Of a stretch of DNA of 64,000 bases, positions 52,148 through 60,625 are shown in pieces (positions within the stretch are counted from its first letter, which is position 1; each line of letters starts with the position of its first letter). A model generated the notes under the pieces. It was not told where the DNA came from. It searched no databases and saw only the letters and a program-made list of their open reading frames with translations. The DNA comes from Candidatus Edwardsbacteria bacterium RifOxyA12_full_54_48 (GTDB lineage Bacteria > Edwardsbacteria > AC1 > EtOH8). The position numbers and the translations under genes were made by a program. The stretch spans positions 1 through 64,000 of the forward strand of contig MFFN01000007.1 in the NCBI GenBank assembly GCA_001777915.1, read 5' to 3'.

Positions 52148-53248
52148 TCATTTCAGCATTACCATTCTCTTCAAGTCAACCGTCCCCTCCTTAACCGAGA
52201 GCCGGTAAAAATATATTCCCGGCGGGAGCAGCCTGCCTGCCTGATCGGTGCCGTTCCATTCCACTCTGTGACTGCCCGAAGCGTTTTCATTCAGATCAAT
52301 GGTCCTGACAGCCTGCCCCAGCAGGTTGAAGATCTCGATCCGGGCCCGGCCCGGCGAAGCCAGGGAATAACTTATGGCGGTCTTATCCTTAAAGGGGTTA
52401 GGGTTGTTCTGGTACAATCTGTTTCTACCGGCCATGGTAAGCGGAGGCTCGCCCTCTGCTCCCAAGGCCGGGAAATAGGCCCGGCGGATAAGGGTGCTGT
52501 CCAGGACGTAGGGATTGACCTTGCCCTGCTGGTAGGCGGCGATCTTCTTGGTGCGAGCTATCTCCCGGGCATCGGCCGGATCGCTGACATGCCAGGCATA
52601 CAAAATATCCCGCTGGCCGGTCCACCAGGAATCACTGGTGTCGCCCAGCTGCCAGAAGGTCAGGATGTAATACATAGCCCGGGCGGTGTTGCCCTTCTGA
52701 ATTTCCCGGGTCTCAAACCTGACATTGGTTAAAAGCTCCGCATACTGATCAATAACAGAAGATGGAATGGTCGTGGTAATTACATTATTGCGATACCATT
52801 TATTTGTCTGGTTATCAGGAATATCTCCAAAAGGAAGAGTTCCCCGGTCCCCGTTCACCTGGACCTCGGTGGGAAACAGGTGGTGCAGGTCGGAGACGGC
52901 GGTGCTGGACGACAGCATACTTTGGGGCCAGGTATGCTCGCAGTTGATGTCATGATCATAGGCCCAGGTGCTGGGATCCTGGCCGGGATCCATATATATC
53001 TTATATCCGCTGTAGACGCACTCCAGGCTGTCGTTTAGCTTATCTATCTCCCCATACATAACATCCCTACCAGCATCGTAGCCCAGATTGGCGGTGGATT
53101 TATATGACGAGATCAACGAATTCCGCAGGGTGGCGCCGGTCTGCCCGGGGAAAATGGTGGAGTCCGGCGGGACGGTCCCGGCGGAAACAGATCCGGCCGA
53201 AAATAGTTGCGCCGAAATCAGCAACAGGGAGATCTTAAAATATTTCAT
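52148..53248 (-). CDS. Secreted endonuclease I-family nuclease with C-terminal sorting domain
   Basis: 366 residues. A signal peptide (about 1-24) is followed by the endonuclease I fold (about 30-260): INCEHTWPQSM with the catalytic His, DLHHLFPTEVQVN and RGTLPFGD, matching the beta-beta-alpha-metal core of E. coli EndA and Vibrio Vvn. The last 80 residues are a FlgD-like sorting domain (NNPNPFKDKTAISYSLASPG, ending LKRMVMLK), as in two other proteins of this window. It probably degrades extracellular DNA. ATG 53248 has AAAGGA upstream; longer starts are possible. Confidence 0.9.
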   Translation of the reverse strand: MKYFKISLLLISAQLFSAGSVSAGTVPPDSTIFPGQTGATLRNSLISSYKSTANLGYDAGRDVMYGEIDKLNDSLECVYSGYKIYMDPGQDPSTWAYDHDINCEHTWPQSMLSSSTAVSDLHHLFPTEVQVNGDRGTLPFGDIPDNQTNKWYRNNVITTTIPSSVIDQYAELLTNVRFETREIQKGNTARAMYYILTFWQLGDTSDSWWTGQRDILYAWHVSDPADAREIARTKKIAAYQQGKVNPYVLDSTLIRRAYFPALGAEGEPPLTMAGRNRLYQNNPNPFKDKTAISYSLASPGRARIEIFNLLGQAVRTIDLNENASGSHRVEWNGTDQAGRLLPPGIYFYRLSVKEGTVDLKRMVMLK

Positions 53249-53308
53249 GTCCATTCCTTTGATCATCAACCCAATTATCCCCCCGGAACGTCAAAAAGTC
53301 AAGCCCTT

Positions 53309-53337
53309 TGCAATCGCCGGGTATTTTATGGTAAACT
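53309..53337 (+). promoter_or_regulatory. Promoter for the ABC-F gene, near-leaderless
   Basis: TTGCAA (53309-53314), 17 bp, TAAACT (53332-53337) preceded by TGG as an extended -10. The expected start near 53344 coincides with ATG 53345. The gap between the two divergent genes is only 96 bp. Confidence 0.5.
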
Positions 53338-53344
53338 TAAGGCC

Positions 53345-55285
53345 ATGATCCAGCTTTCCAACATAAACGTGTCCTTTGGCGACAAGGCCCTGTTCAAGAA
53401 CCTGGGATGGAATATCGGCCTTAACGAGAGGATCGCCCTGGTCGGCCCCAACGGGGCCGGCAAGACCACCCTGTTCAAGGTGGCCCTGGGGCTGATGGTT
53501 CCCACCCAGGGGCAGCGGTCCTGTTCCAACGGCATGCGCACCGGATATCTGCCCCAGGAGGAAGTGGTGCTGGCCGGCCGGTCCGTTCTGGAGGAGGCGA
53601 TGTCGGTCTTTGCCGACCAGCGTTCCATCCAGGAGGAGATAGACCAGCTCTCCAGTCTGATGTCCACCATGGATCAGGATGATCCCGAACTGGCCCCGGT
53701 GGTGGAACGCTACGGCGAACTGCATCATATGTTCGAAGGCTTCGACGGCTACCTGCTGGAGACCCGGGCCCGATCGGTGCTGCAGGGGCTGGGGTTCTCC
53801 CCGGCCGACCTGGATCAGCCGGTGGAGAATTTCTCCGGCGGCTGGCAGATGCGCCTGGCCCTGGCCAAGCTTTTATTGGAGGAGCCCTCCTACCTGTTCC
53901 TGGACGAGCCCACCAACCATCTGGACATCGAGTCCATGGACTTCCTGGAGGGCTATTTGAAAGGCTTCAGGGGCTCGATGGTGGTGATCTCGCACGACCG
54001 CTATTTCATCGACCGGACCATAAAAAAGATATACGAGCTGGACCTGGGGCGCTTTTCGCTCTATCACACCAATTATTCCGGCTACCTGGAGGAAAAGGAG
54101 AAGCGCCGGGAACTGCTGGTCAAGCAGAAGGAGGAGCAGGCCAAGGAGATCGAGCATATCCGGGAGTTCATCGCCCGCTGGAGGGGCAACTTCATCAAGC
54201 GGGCCATGGTCCACAGCCGGGAGAAGATGCTGGAGCGCCTGCTGGCGGAGCGGATAGAGATACCCCAGAGCCGGCGCAGCTTCCGGCTGGGGCTGCCGGA
54301 GGCGCCACACTGCGGGCGGCGGATGCTGGAGCTGTCCCACGTCACCAAAGGCTACGGCGACAAGGTGGTGCTCAAGGACATCGATTTCCTGGTGGAGAAG
54401 GGCCACAAGATAGGCCTGTTGGGGGTCAACGGGGCGGGCAAGACCACCCTGCTGAAGATGATGGCCGGGGTGGAGGAGGTGACCTCCGGGGAGAAGACGC
54501 TTTATCCCAACGTCAGCCTGGCTTATTTCGCCCAGCACACCGCCGAGATGCTGGACCCCGCCAAGACGGTGATGGAGCAGGTGGAGTCGGTGATCCCCAC
54601 CGAGACCCCCGGCCGGGTGCGGACCATCCTGGGCGCATTTCTGTTTTCCGGGGATGATGTCTTCAAGCCGGTCAAAGTGCTGTCCGGCGGGGAGAAGTCC
54701 CGGCTGGCCCTGTGCTGCACTTTGCTGCTGCCGGCCAATCTGCTGATCATGGACGAGCCCACCAATCATCTGGACCTCAAGGGCAAGGAGGTACTGGAGC
54801 AGGCCTTAAAAGAGTTCAAGGGGACGGTGGTGCTGGTGACCCACGACCGCTATATCATCGACCAGGTGGTGGACACCATCGTCGAGGTGGCCGACCAGGC
54901 GCTAAAGATCTATCCCGGCAACTATTCCGAATATCTGTATAAAAAGGAGCTGGACCGCCAGTCCTCCCAGGCAGCCAGCAATGCCCCCAGATCCGAACCG
55001 GCCAGCGAGGAAAAGTCGGACTGGGAGGAGGCCAAACGGCGCAAGGCCCGGGAGGCGGCCGAGGAGCGCAAGCGGCTAAGGCTGATCTCCGAGCTGGAGC
55101 ACCGCATCGCAACACTGGAGGCCCGGCAGAGGCAGTTGGAGTCGCCCTCCGGCGGCCTGGCCGATCCCGAGGTCTACCGGAACGGCGATCGGATGAAGGG
55201 GCTGATGAACCAGTTCGACTCCAACAAGCAGGAGCTGCAGCGGCTGCTGGACCGCTGGGAACATTATCATGCGAAAGGCGAATAG
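53345..55285 (+). CDS. ABC-F family ATPase (ribosome-associated)
   Basis: 646 residues, no membrane segment. Two ATP-binding cassettes: first Walker A GPNGAGKTT near 36, signature FSGGWQMRLA near 163 and Walker B LFLDEPTNHLD; second Walker A GVNGAGKTT near 360 and signature LSGGEKSRLAL near 446. The inter-domain arm (about 225-300) is charged and helical, and a coiled coil ends the protein (about 560-640), as in Uup/YheS-type members. ABC-F proteins bind the ribosomal E site and relieve stalling. The start at ATG 53345 fits the promoter; there is no Shine-Dalgarno. The stop is directly followed by the next ATG. Confidence 0.92.
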   Translation: MIQLSNINVSFGDKALFKNLGWNIGLNERIALVGPNGAGKTTLFKVALGLMVPTQGQRSCSNGMRTGYLPQEEVVLAGRSVLEEAMSVFADQRSIQEEIDQLSSLMSTMDQDDPELAPVVERYGELHHMFEGFDGYLLETRARSVLQGLGFSPADLDQPVENFSGGWQMRLALAKLLLEEPSYLFLDEPTNHLDIESMDFLEGYLKGFRGSMVVISHDRYFIDRTIKKIYELDLGRFSLYHTNYSGYLEEKEKRRELLVKQKEEQAKEIEHIREFIARWRGNFIKRAMVHSREKMLERLLAERIEIPQSRRSFRLGLPEAPHCGRRMLELSHVTKGYGDKVVLKDIDFLVEKGHKIGLLGVNGAGKTTLLKMMAGVEEVTSGEKTLYPNVSLAYFAQHTAEMLDPAKTVMEQVESVIPTETPGRVRTILGAFLFSGDDVFKPVKVLSGGEKSRLALCCTLLLPANLLIMDEPTNHLDLKGKEVLEQALKEFKGTVVLVTHDRYIIDQVVDTIVEVADQALKIYPGNYSEYLYKKELDRQSSQAASNAPRSEPASEEKSDWEEAKRRKAREAAEERKRLRLISELEHRIATLEARQRQLESPSGGLADPEVYRNGDRMKGLMNQFDSNKQELQRLLDRWEHYHAKGE

Positions 55286-56860
55286 ATGAAGAATTCCATC
55301 ACTGTTATCATCAACGCCGATATATACACCATGAAGGGGCGGCAGAGGGCCAAAGCCCTGGCCTGCGATGCCGGGGGCGGAACGATCCTGGATGTGGGCG
55401 GGAACAGCCAGATACTGGGCAGATACAAGGCCCTGAAGCCCGAGGTCATCGACCTGAAGGGGAAGGTGGTCCTGCCGGGCTTCACCGACTGCCACACCCA
55501 TTTCTGCAATTACTGCCTGCTGGCCTCCCGGCCGGACCTGGACGGCATCCGGTTCATCAAGGAATGCCTGCAGGCGGTGGCCAGGTATGTCACCGGGAAA
55601 GCGCCCGGCCAGTGGGTCTTGGGCGGGGGCTGGAACAAGAACCTCTGGAGCGACGGCCGTCTGCCGGCAGCCCAGGACCTGGACACGGTGTCCATCAACA
55701 ATCCGGTGATGCTGTGGAGCAAGGACTGGCACACCATCTGGCTGAACTCGGCGGCCATGGTGGCGCTGGACATCCACTCCCAGACCCCGGAGGTCCCCGG
55801 CGGAACAATCGAGCGCGACGCCAGGGGCAGGCCCAGCGGCATCCTGCGGGAGGAAGCGGCCAATCACTACTATCGCCTGGCTCCCAAGGCATCGATCGAG
55901 GAATATTCCCAGGCCGTGATCCAGGGCCAGAAGAGATTCGCCCAAATGGGCCTGAGCGGGTTCCATACCATGGAGGGGGTGGAGGAATTCAATGTTCTGC
56001 AGTCTTTGTCGATCCAGAACAAATTATTCTTAAGAGGAACGCTTTACCATAACATCAAGGCCCTGGACGGGCTGGCCTCGGCCGGGATAAAAAGCGGTTT
56101 CGGCGGTCGGAATTTGAAGATCGGAGGGGTAAAACTCTTTGTCGACGGGTCGCTGGGCTCCCAGACGGCATTGATGCTGGAGCCATACCGCAACAGCGCC
56201 TCATTGGGCATGAACACCATGCCGCCCGGGGAACTGCTGGCCCTGATAAGCCGGGCCTCGCAGAACGGCCTGGCCTGCGCCATTCATGCCATCGGCGATG
56301 CCGCCAACCGCCTGGCGCTGGATACTTTTCAGAAGGCCAAGGATCTCAATAAAGATCTGCGGCACCGGATAGAGCACTGCCAACTGGTCCATCCCGAAGA
56401 TATTGCCAGGTTCAAGGAGCTGGGCATCATCGCCTCGGTGCAGCCCATCCATTGCCCGTCCGACCTGGACATCATCGAAAAATACTGGGGAGAGCGGGGG
56501 GCCTATGCTTACCCGTTCGGCGATCTGTCCAGGAAAAAGGCCAGGGTGGTCTTCGGCTCGGATTGTCCCATCGAAACGCCGGATCCGTTCCGGGCCATTC
56601 AGGCGGCCGTCGCCCGGCAGAGGATCCCGCCGGACCGTCCGCCGTTCCATCCGGAGCAGAAGATGTCGGTCTGGAACTGCATCAAGGCCTATACTGCCGA
56701 TGCCGCCTATGCCTCGGGGGATGAGGGCTGGAAGGGGACTTTGGAGCCCGGCAAGGCGGCGGACTTTATCTGCCTTTCGGAGGATATTTTCCAGGCAAAC
56801 CCGGAGGAGATACATAAGATAAAGGTGGAGAGGACATTCATCGGCGGGAGAGAGATTTAA
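55286..56860 (+). CDS. Amidohydrolase family 3 (YtcJ-like)
   Basis: 524 residues, cytoplasmic. A metal-dependent hydrolase with a beta-sandwich N-terminus (VIINADIYTMKGRQRAKALA), first metal motif GFTDCHTHF, and later HAIGDAAN, HRIEHCQLVHPEDIARFKEL and GSDCPIETPDPF, where the conserved His and Asp residues of the TIM barrel sit. The C-terminal KMSVWNCIKAYTADAAYASG and GKAADFICL are typical. The substrate is unknown. It begins immediately at the stop of the ABC-F gene, so the two are translationally linked, though a functional link is not obvious. Confidence 0.9.
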   Translation: MKNSITVIINADIYTMKGRQRAKALACDAGGGTILDVGGNSQILGRYKALKPEVIDLKGKVVLPGFTDCHTHFCNYCLLASRPDLDGIRFIKECLQAVARYVTGKAPGQWVLGGGWNKNLWSDGRLPAAQDLDTVSINNPVMLWSKDWHTIWLNSAAMVALDIHSQTPEVPGGTIERDARGRPSGILREEAANHYYRLAPKASIEEYSQAVIQGQKRFAQMGLSGFHTMEGVEEFNVLQSLSIQNKLFLRGTLYHNIKALDGLASAGIKSGFGGRNLKIGGVKLFVDGSLGSQTALMLEPYRNSASLGMNTMPPGELLALISRASQNGLACAIHAIGDAANRLALDTFQKAKDLNKDLRHRIEHCQLVHPEDIARFKELGIIASVQPIHCPSDLDIIEKYWGERGAYAYPFGDLSRKKARVVFGSDCPIETPDPFRAIQAAVARQRIPPDRPPFHPEQKMSVWNCIKAYTADAAYASGDEGWKGTLEPGKAADFICLSEDIFQANPEEIHKIKVERTFIGGREI

Positions 56861-56882
56861 AATATTAATTATTGGGGGTTAT

Positions 56883-57494
56883 ATGAGAAATACAATAATA
56901 TTCGTAATCATCGCAACAATATTTTATTCGTGCGATAAAATAGAAGAAAATAATAATACAAAAGTGGATATTAAAAGGAATACGCAAACTATACAAGATT
57001 CAACAATATATTGTGCTTTAAAATACAATCTTGAAATTTTTACAATGGCACACAGTACATCAAATAATATTGATTCTATTATAAAGTATTATGAATTAAA
57101 TGAAAATAATAAAATTGAAAGCAAAGCAAAGTCATTTCCGGAAACGCAAGAAGATGAACATCTTTTAAATACATTCATTGGTATAATTATGAAAGGGAAA
57201 TTAAATGTTACATATATAATAAAAATGACGCTGATTAATAAAAACAATGCTGAACTAGGGGAGGTGTTTATTGATGTTCTTGCAAAACATTGGCAAAACC
57301 CAGAGAAAGATTTCATTAAGGCCGTTATCAGCTTGCCAGATTCAGAGTGTGCAAGAATTATTTATAGCACAATTCCGGAAGAGCCAAAAGAAGTAAAAGA
57401 AATTATAAAAAAGGTAGATAAATTATCGGAAATAAAAAATCTAAAAGGCTATGATTTATTAAAGAAAATATTAATTGAATTAGCTAATAGATAA
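56883..57494 (+). CDS. Hypothetical lipoprotein (very AT-rich)
   Basis: 203 residues, not recognised. The signal peptide ends in the lipobox IFYSC (Cys17). The mature protein is Asn/Lys/Glu/Ile-rich and mostly helical by composition, without a visible motif. GGGGGTT lies upstream of the ATG. Base composition is strikingly AT-rich beside GC-rich neighbours, suggesting recent acquisition, and the non-coding repeat cluster begins right after it. Confidence 0.6.
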   Translation: MRNTIIFVIIATIFYSCDKIEENNNTKVDIKRNTQTIQDSTIYCALKYNLEIFTMAHSTSNNIDSIIKYYELNENNKIESKAKSFPETQEDEHLLNTFIGIIMKGKLNVTYIIKMTLINKNNAELGEVFIDVLAKHWQNPEKDFIKAVISLPDSECARIIYSTIPEEPKEVKEIIKKVDKLSEIKNLKGYDLLKKILIELANR

Positions 57495-57589
57495 TATATT
57501 ACCCCGGCGACGGCTGATCCGCAGCATCCTTGGCCACGGCCTGCAATTCCTTCCTGCATTTTATATTCACTTTGCTCATCAACGCCAAT

Positions 57590-58452
57590 CAGCACTTTAT
57601 GTGGGTGTCGCATTAGCTCTGCTGCTGAATAAAGAAGGCCGTTAGGAATTTGGCATTGTCTGAGCAAAGCGAGTTTGTCAAATTTAGGCCTTCGGTCTTA
57701 AGGCTTCCGGGCAGAGGTATAGCGACAGGTTCTCTTTGCCACTTTCTCTTCAAAGAGAAAGTGGGGAACCATGGACCCTCTTACTTTTCTGCAGGCCAGA
57801 AAAGTAACAAAAGAACCTTGTCCGCCCGGCAATTTCCGGCAGGAATGATACTCACGGACTAAATTCCTTGACCGGGGCGGGGAGATAAGCTCTGCAATGA
57901 ATTTTTCACGCCCGTTTTGCTGGGGCAAAATTGCCGAAGGCGGGGAACCGAGTACCTAGGTCGCATCAGCTCTGCTGCTGACGAGCTTTTGACCTCATCC
58001 TTCCCTCTCCTAATGCTTTATGAGAGGGGTAGGGGAGAGGTGCGGGACAAAAAAGAAAAAGAACAGCATAATTCCCCAAAACGTGCCTTACTTTCTCTTG
58101 TGACCAAGAGAAAGTAACAAAGAGAAGTCTTGCCCGCCCGACAATTTCCGGCAGGAATGATATCCCCGGGCTAAATTCCTTGACCAGGGCTGGGTGCTAT
58201 GCTCTGCAATGAATTTTCACGCCCGCTCCCGCCATAGCAAAATTGCCGAAGGCGGGGGAACGGGTAATGTCCGGTCGCATTAGCTCTGCTGCTGAATAAA
58301 GAAGGCACTTAGGAATTTGGCATTGTTTGAGCGAAGCGAGTTTGTCAAATTTAGGCCGACGTCATAGGACTGCCAAGCAGAGGTTTAGCGACGAGCTGTT
58401 GACCTCACCCTTCCCTCTCCTAATGCTTTAGGAGAGGGGCAGGGGAGAGGTG
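57590..58452 (+). repeat. Cluster of duplicated non-coding repeat units
   Basis: Unit A (TCGCATTAGCTCTGCTGCTG and on) is at 57608-57727 and 58275-58392. Unit B (CCGCCC.GCAATTTCCGGCAG and on) is at about 57818-57997 and 58129-58300. Unit C (CCCTTCCCTCTCCTAATGCT and on, then GGGGAGAGGTG) is at about 57981-58042 and 58391-58452. Short inverted elements around ACTTTCTCTT and AGAGAAAGT lie between. Small open frames here are translations of the repeats and change frame between copies, so I do not call genes. The rest of 57495-58572 shows nothing else. Confidence 0.75.
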
Positions 58453-58493
58453 TTATAAGAGAAAGCGGAGGCTGGTTTTGAAAGAAAATAACA

Positions 58494-58519
58494 AAGGGAC
58501 GATCAAATGATCGTCCCTT
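58494..58519 (-). terminator. Terminator downstream of the CAU tRNA
   Basis: AAGGGACGATCA and TGATCGTCCCTT pair with only a 2-nt gap between them, so the innermost pairs will open to form a loop. On the minus strand a T-rich tract (TTGTTATTTT) follows. Confidence 0.65.
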
Positions 58520-58572
58520 AAATATTCCTGGCGCCCGCTCAAGGCGGACTACTGCCCAGCGAGAAGTCAAAC

Positions 58573-58648
<76 letters not shown>

Positions 58649-58661
58649 ACAAAGTGCGGTA

Positions 58662-58691
58662 ATGATAACATATCGATAGAGGGTTAGTCAA
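58662..58691 (-). promoter_or_regulatory. Promoter of the CAU tRNA
   Basis: On the minus strand TTGACT (58691-58686), 18 bp, TATCAT (58667-58662). The start near 58655 lies just before the mature tRNA 5' end at 58648. Confidence 0.65.
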
Positions 58692-58725
58692 TATCTTTAA
58701 TGCCCGCAATGCGGCAGATCCTGGC

Positions 58726-58754
58726 TTGACATGCCGCGCCGGGGTTGTTATAAT
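58726..58754 (+). promoter_or_regulatory. Perfect consensus sigma-70 promoter
   Basis: TTGACA (58726-58731), 17 bp, TATAAT (58749-58754), with TG for an extended -10. The start near 58761 is 30 nt before the metallophosphatase ATG. Confidence 0.85.
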
Positions 58755-58790
58755 CATATGAAATTTAATGAATAACATTGATATCCAGAT

Positions 58791-59879
58791 ATGAAAAAGA
58801 ACATTTTAATTTCGGCTTTCCTTGCCGGGCTTGTCTCCCTGGCCCTGGCCGGCTCATTCGGGAAACAGCCCAAACCAGCCATCCAGAAAGGCCCCTACCT
58901 GTCCTGGGACGACGATCTCCGGACCACCATGACCGTCAGCTGGGAGACCAATACTCCTGTTCCCGGGAAACTGGCCTACGGACCCCGGGGTAAAATGAAC
59001 TACATCCTGCGGGACGACCAAGCCGGGACCCTGCACCACTTGAGGATAAAAGATCTCAAGCCCGACACCCGCTACTATTACCAGTTGCTGAACCTGTCGG
59101 CCCCGGTCTGCAGTTTTAAGACCGCACCCCGGGAGATGCGGGATTTCAAATTCGTCATCTACGGCGACACCCGGACCTTTCCGGAGCAGCACAAAAAGGT
59201 GATCGCGGCCATAACCCAATACAACCCGGAGTTCCTGATCCACACCGGGGATTACATCCAGGACGGGCGGGTATGGGGCATGTGGCAGGAGTTCTTCGAC
59301 GCCAGCCGGCCGTTCTCCTCCTTTATCCCTCTGATGACGGTGATCGGCAACCACGAACGGACCTGCGACAACTATGTGAAGCTGTTCGCCCTGCCCGGCA
59401 ATGAAAGGTGGTATGCCTTCGATTATCTGAATGTTCACTTCATCATATTGAACAACGAAGAAAACTACCAGAAAGATTCCCAGCAATACCGGTGGTTCGA
59501 GGCCGAGATAAAACGATCCCGGCCGCTCTATAAATGGCTGTTCGTCCTCCAGCACCGCCAGACCTACTCCTCTGGCAAGCGGGGCAGCGACCAGGATATC
59601 CTGGAGAACCTGGAGCCGCTGTTCAGGAAATACCGGCCGGATGTGGTGTTCTGCGGGCACGAGCATTTTTACGAAAGGCAGCGGCGGGGCGGCGTCAACT
59701 ATATCATCACCGGCGGGGGCGGGGCCCCGCTGTACGACGTCAATCCAGGGGATTCCACCTTCCATGCCGAATCCAGCCTGCACTACTGCCAGGTCGAGGT
59801 CAGCGACAGCGCCGCCAAGGTGCGGATGGTCCGGGTGGACGGCAGTTCGCCGGACAGTTTGGTGCTGAAGGCCAGATAG
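58791..59879 (+). CDS. Exported purple acid phosphatase-like metallophosphoesterase
   Basis: 362 residues. The signal peptide (about 1-21) ends LALAGS. A fibronectin-like N-terminal domain (GPYLSWDDDLRTTMTVSWET, about 30-110) precedes the metallophosphatase domain. Its metal ligands are visible as YGDTR (near 123), TGDYIQDG, VIGNHERT, VLQHRQTYSS and CGHEHFYER. It probably removes phosphate from organic esters outside the cytoplasm. It is driven by a perfect promoter. A 170-bp gap separates it from the TlpA-like gene. Confidence 0.9.
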   Translation: MKKNILISAFLAGLVSLALAGSFGKQPKPAIQKGPYLSWDDDLRTTMTVSWETNTPVPGKLAYGPRGKMNYILRDDQAGTLHHLRIKDLKPDTRYYYQLLNLSAPVCSFKTAPREMRDFKFVIYGDTRTFPEQHKKVIAAITQYNPEFLIHTGDYIQDGRVWGMWQEFFDASRPFSSFIPLMTVIGNHERTCDNYVKLFALPGNERWYAFDYLNVHFIILNNEENYQKDSQQYRWFEAEIKRSRPLYKWLFVLQHRQTYSSGKRGSDQDILENLEPLFRKYRPDVVFCGHEHFYERQRRGGVNYIITGGGGAPLYDVNPGDSTFHAESSLHYCQVEVSDSAAKVRMVRVDGSSPDSLVLKAR

Positions 59880-60049
59880 TGAAACAGGGTATTGCAAATG
59901 ACTCAAGAAAAACCTGATTCCCAGGTAAATAGAATCGGACTGATAGCTGAATTTTGCTCAAATGCCAGCCGCGGTCAAGTATTTGTCTATTGATAGGGGC
60001 TTGTTAATGTCGAAAAATATCGCTGTTCAAATCTGAAACGGAGAATTTG

Positions 60050-60625
60050 ATGAGAACATTTATTTCAATTATACTCTTATCGGCAGGGCTGCTTATCACG
60101 GCCACCTCTGCCGCCGGGGTGCTTAACTTCAAGCTAAAACCGCTGGAGGGGAAAAAGAAGGTCGAGCTGGCCAGGGTGCTGGAAACCGGCCCGGCCCTGA
60201 TAGCCTTCTGGGCCACCTGGTGTCACCCCTGCCAGGAGGAGCTGATCCACATCCAAAAGCTTTACCAGATGTACGCCGACAGCGGGATGTCATTCTACGC
60301 CGTCTCCATCGACGACGCCAAGACCGCCGGCAGGGTCAAGGCGGTGGCCAAAGGGAAGCGGTTCACCCTGCCGATACTGCTGGACCCCGAGCAGGAGGCG
60401 ATGAGGTCCTTCAGCCTGATCAACGTTCCCGGGGTCTATATCCTGGGCCGGGACGGGAAGCTGCTTTATCAGCATACCGGCTATAAGCCGGGAGACGAGG
60501 CGGCCTTGGAGGAGAACGTCAGGACGATCCTCAAACTCGCTCCGGGACCGACCGCTCCGGCCGCCGGTGATTCGACAGCCTGCGGGGTGGATTCTTCCTG
60601 CTGCCCGGTCAAGGAGGAAAAATGA
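60050..60625 (+). CDS. TlpA-like thiol-disulfide oxidoreductase with a Cys-rich tail
   Basis: 191 residues. The signal peptide (about 1-21) ends TSAAG. A thioredoxin fold (about 35-165) has active site FWATWCHPCQEEL and the cis-Pro loop SLINVPGVYILGRDGKLLYQ. The last 15 residues add CGVDSSCCPVKEEK, three more cysteines after a Pro/Ala linker, which is unusual for TlpA and could bind metal or relay electrons. GGAG lies 6 bp before ATG 60050. The stop overlaps the next start (ATGA), so the two are translated together. Confidence 0.88.
   Translation: MRTFISIILLSAGLLITATSAAGVLNFKLKPLEGKKKVELARVLETGPALIAFWATWCHPCQEELIHIQKLYQMYADSGMSFYAVSIDDAKTAGRVKAVAKGKRFTLPILLDPEQEAMRSFSLINVPGVYILGRDGKLLYQHTGYKPGDEAALEENVRTILKLAPGPTAPAAGDSTACGVDSSCCPVKEEK

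Noticed and set aside
57650-58117. Short open frames in the repeat cluster
   Set aside because: They translate repeated non-coding units, differ in frame between copies, and have no ribosome-binding site or protein-like composition.
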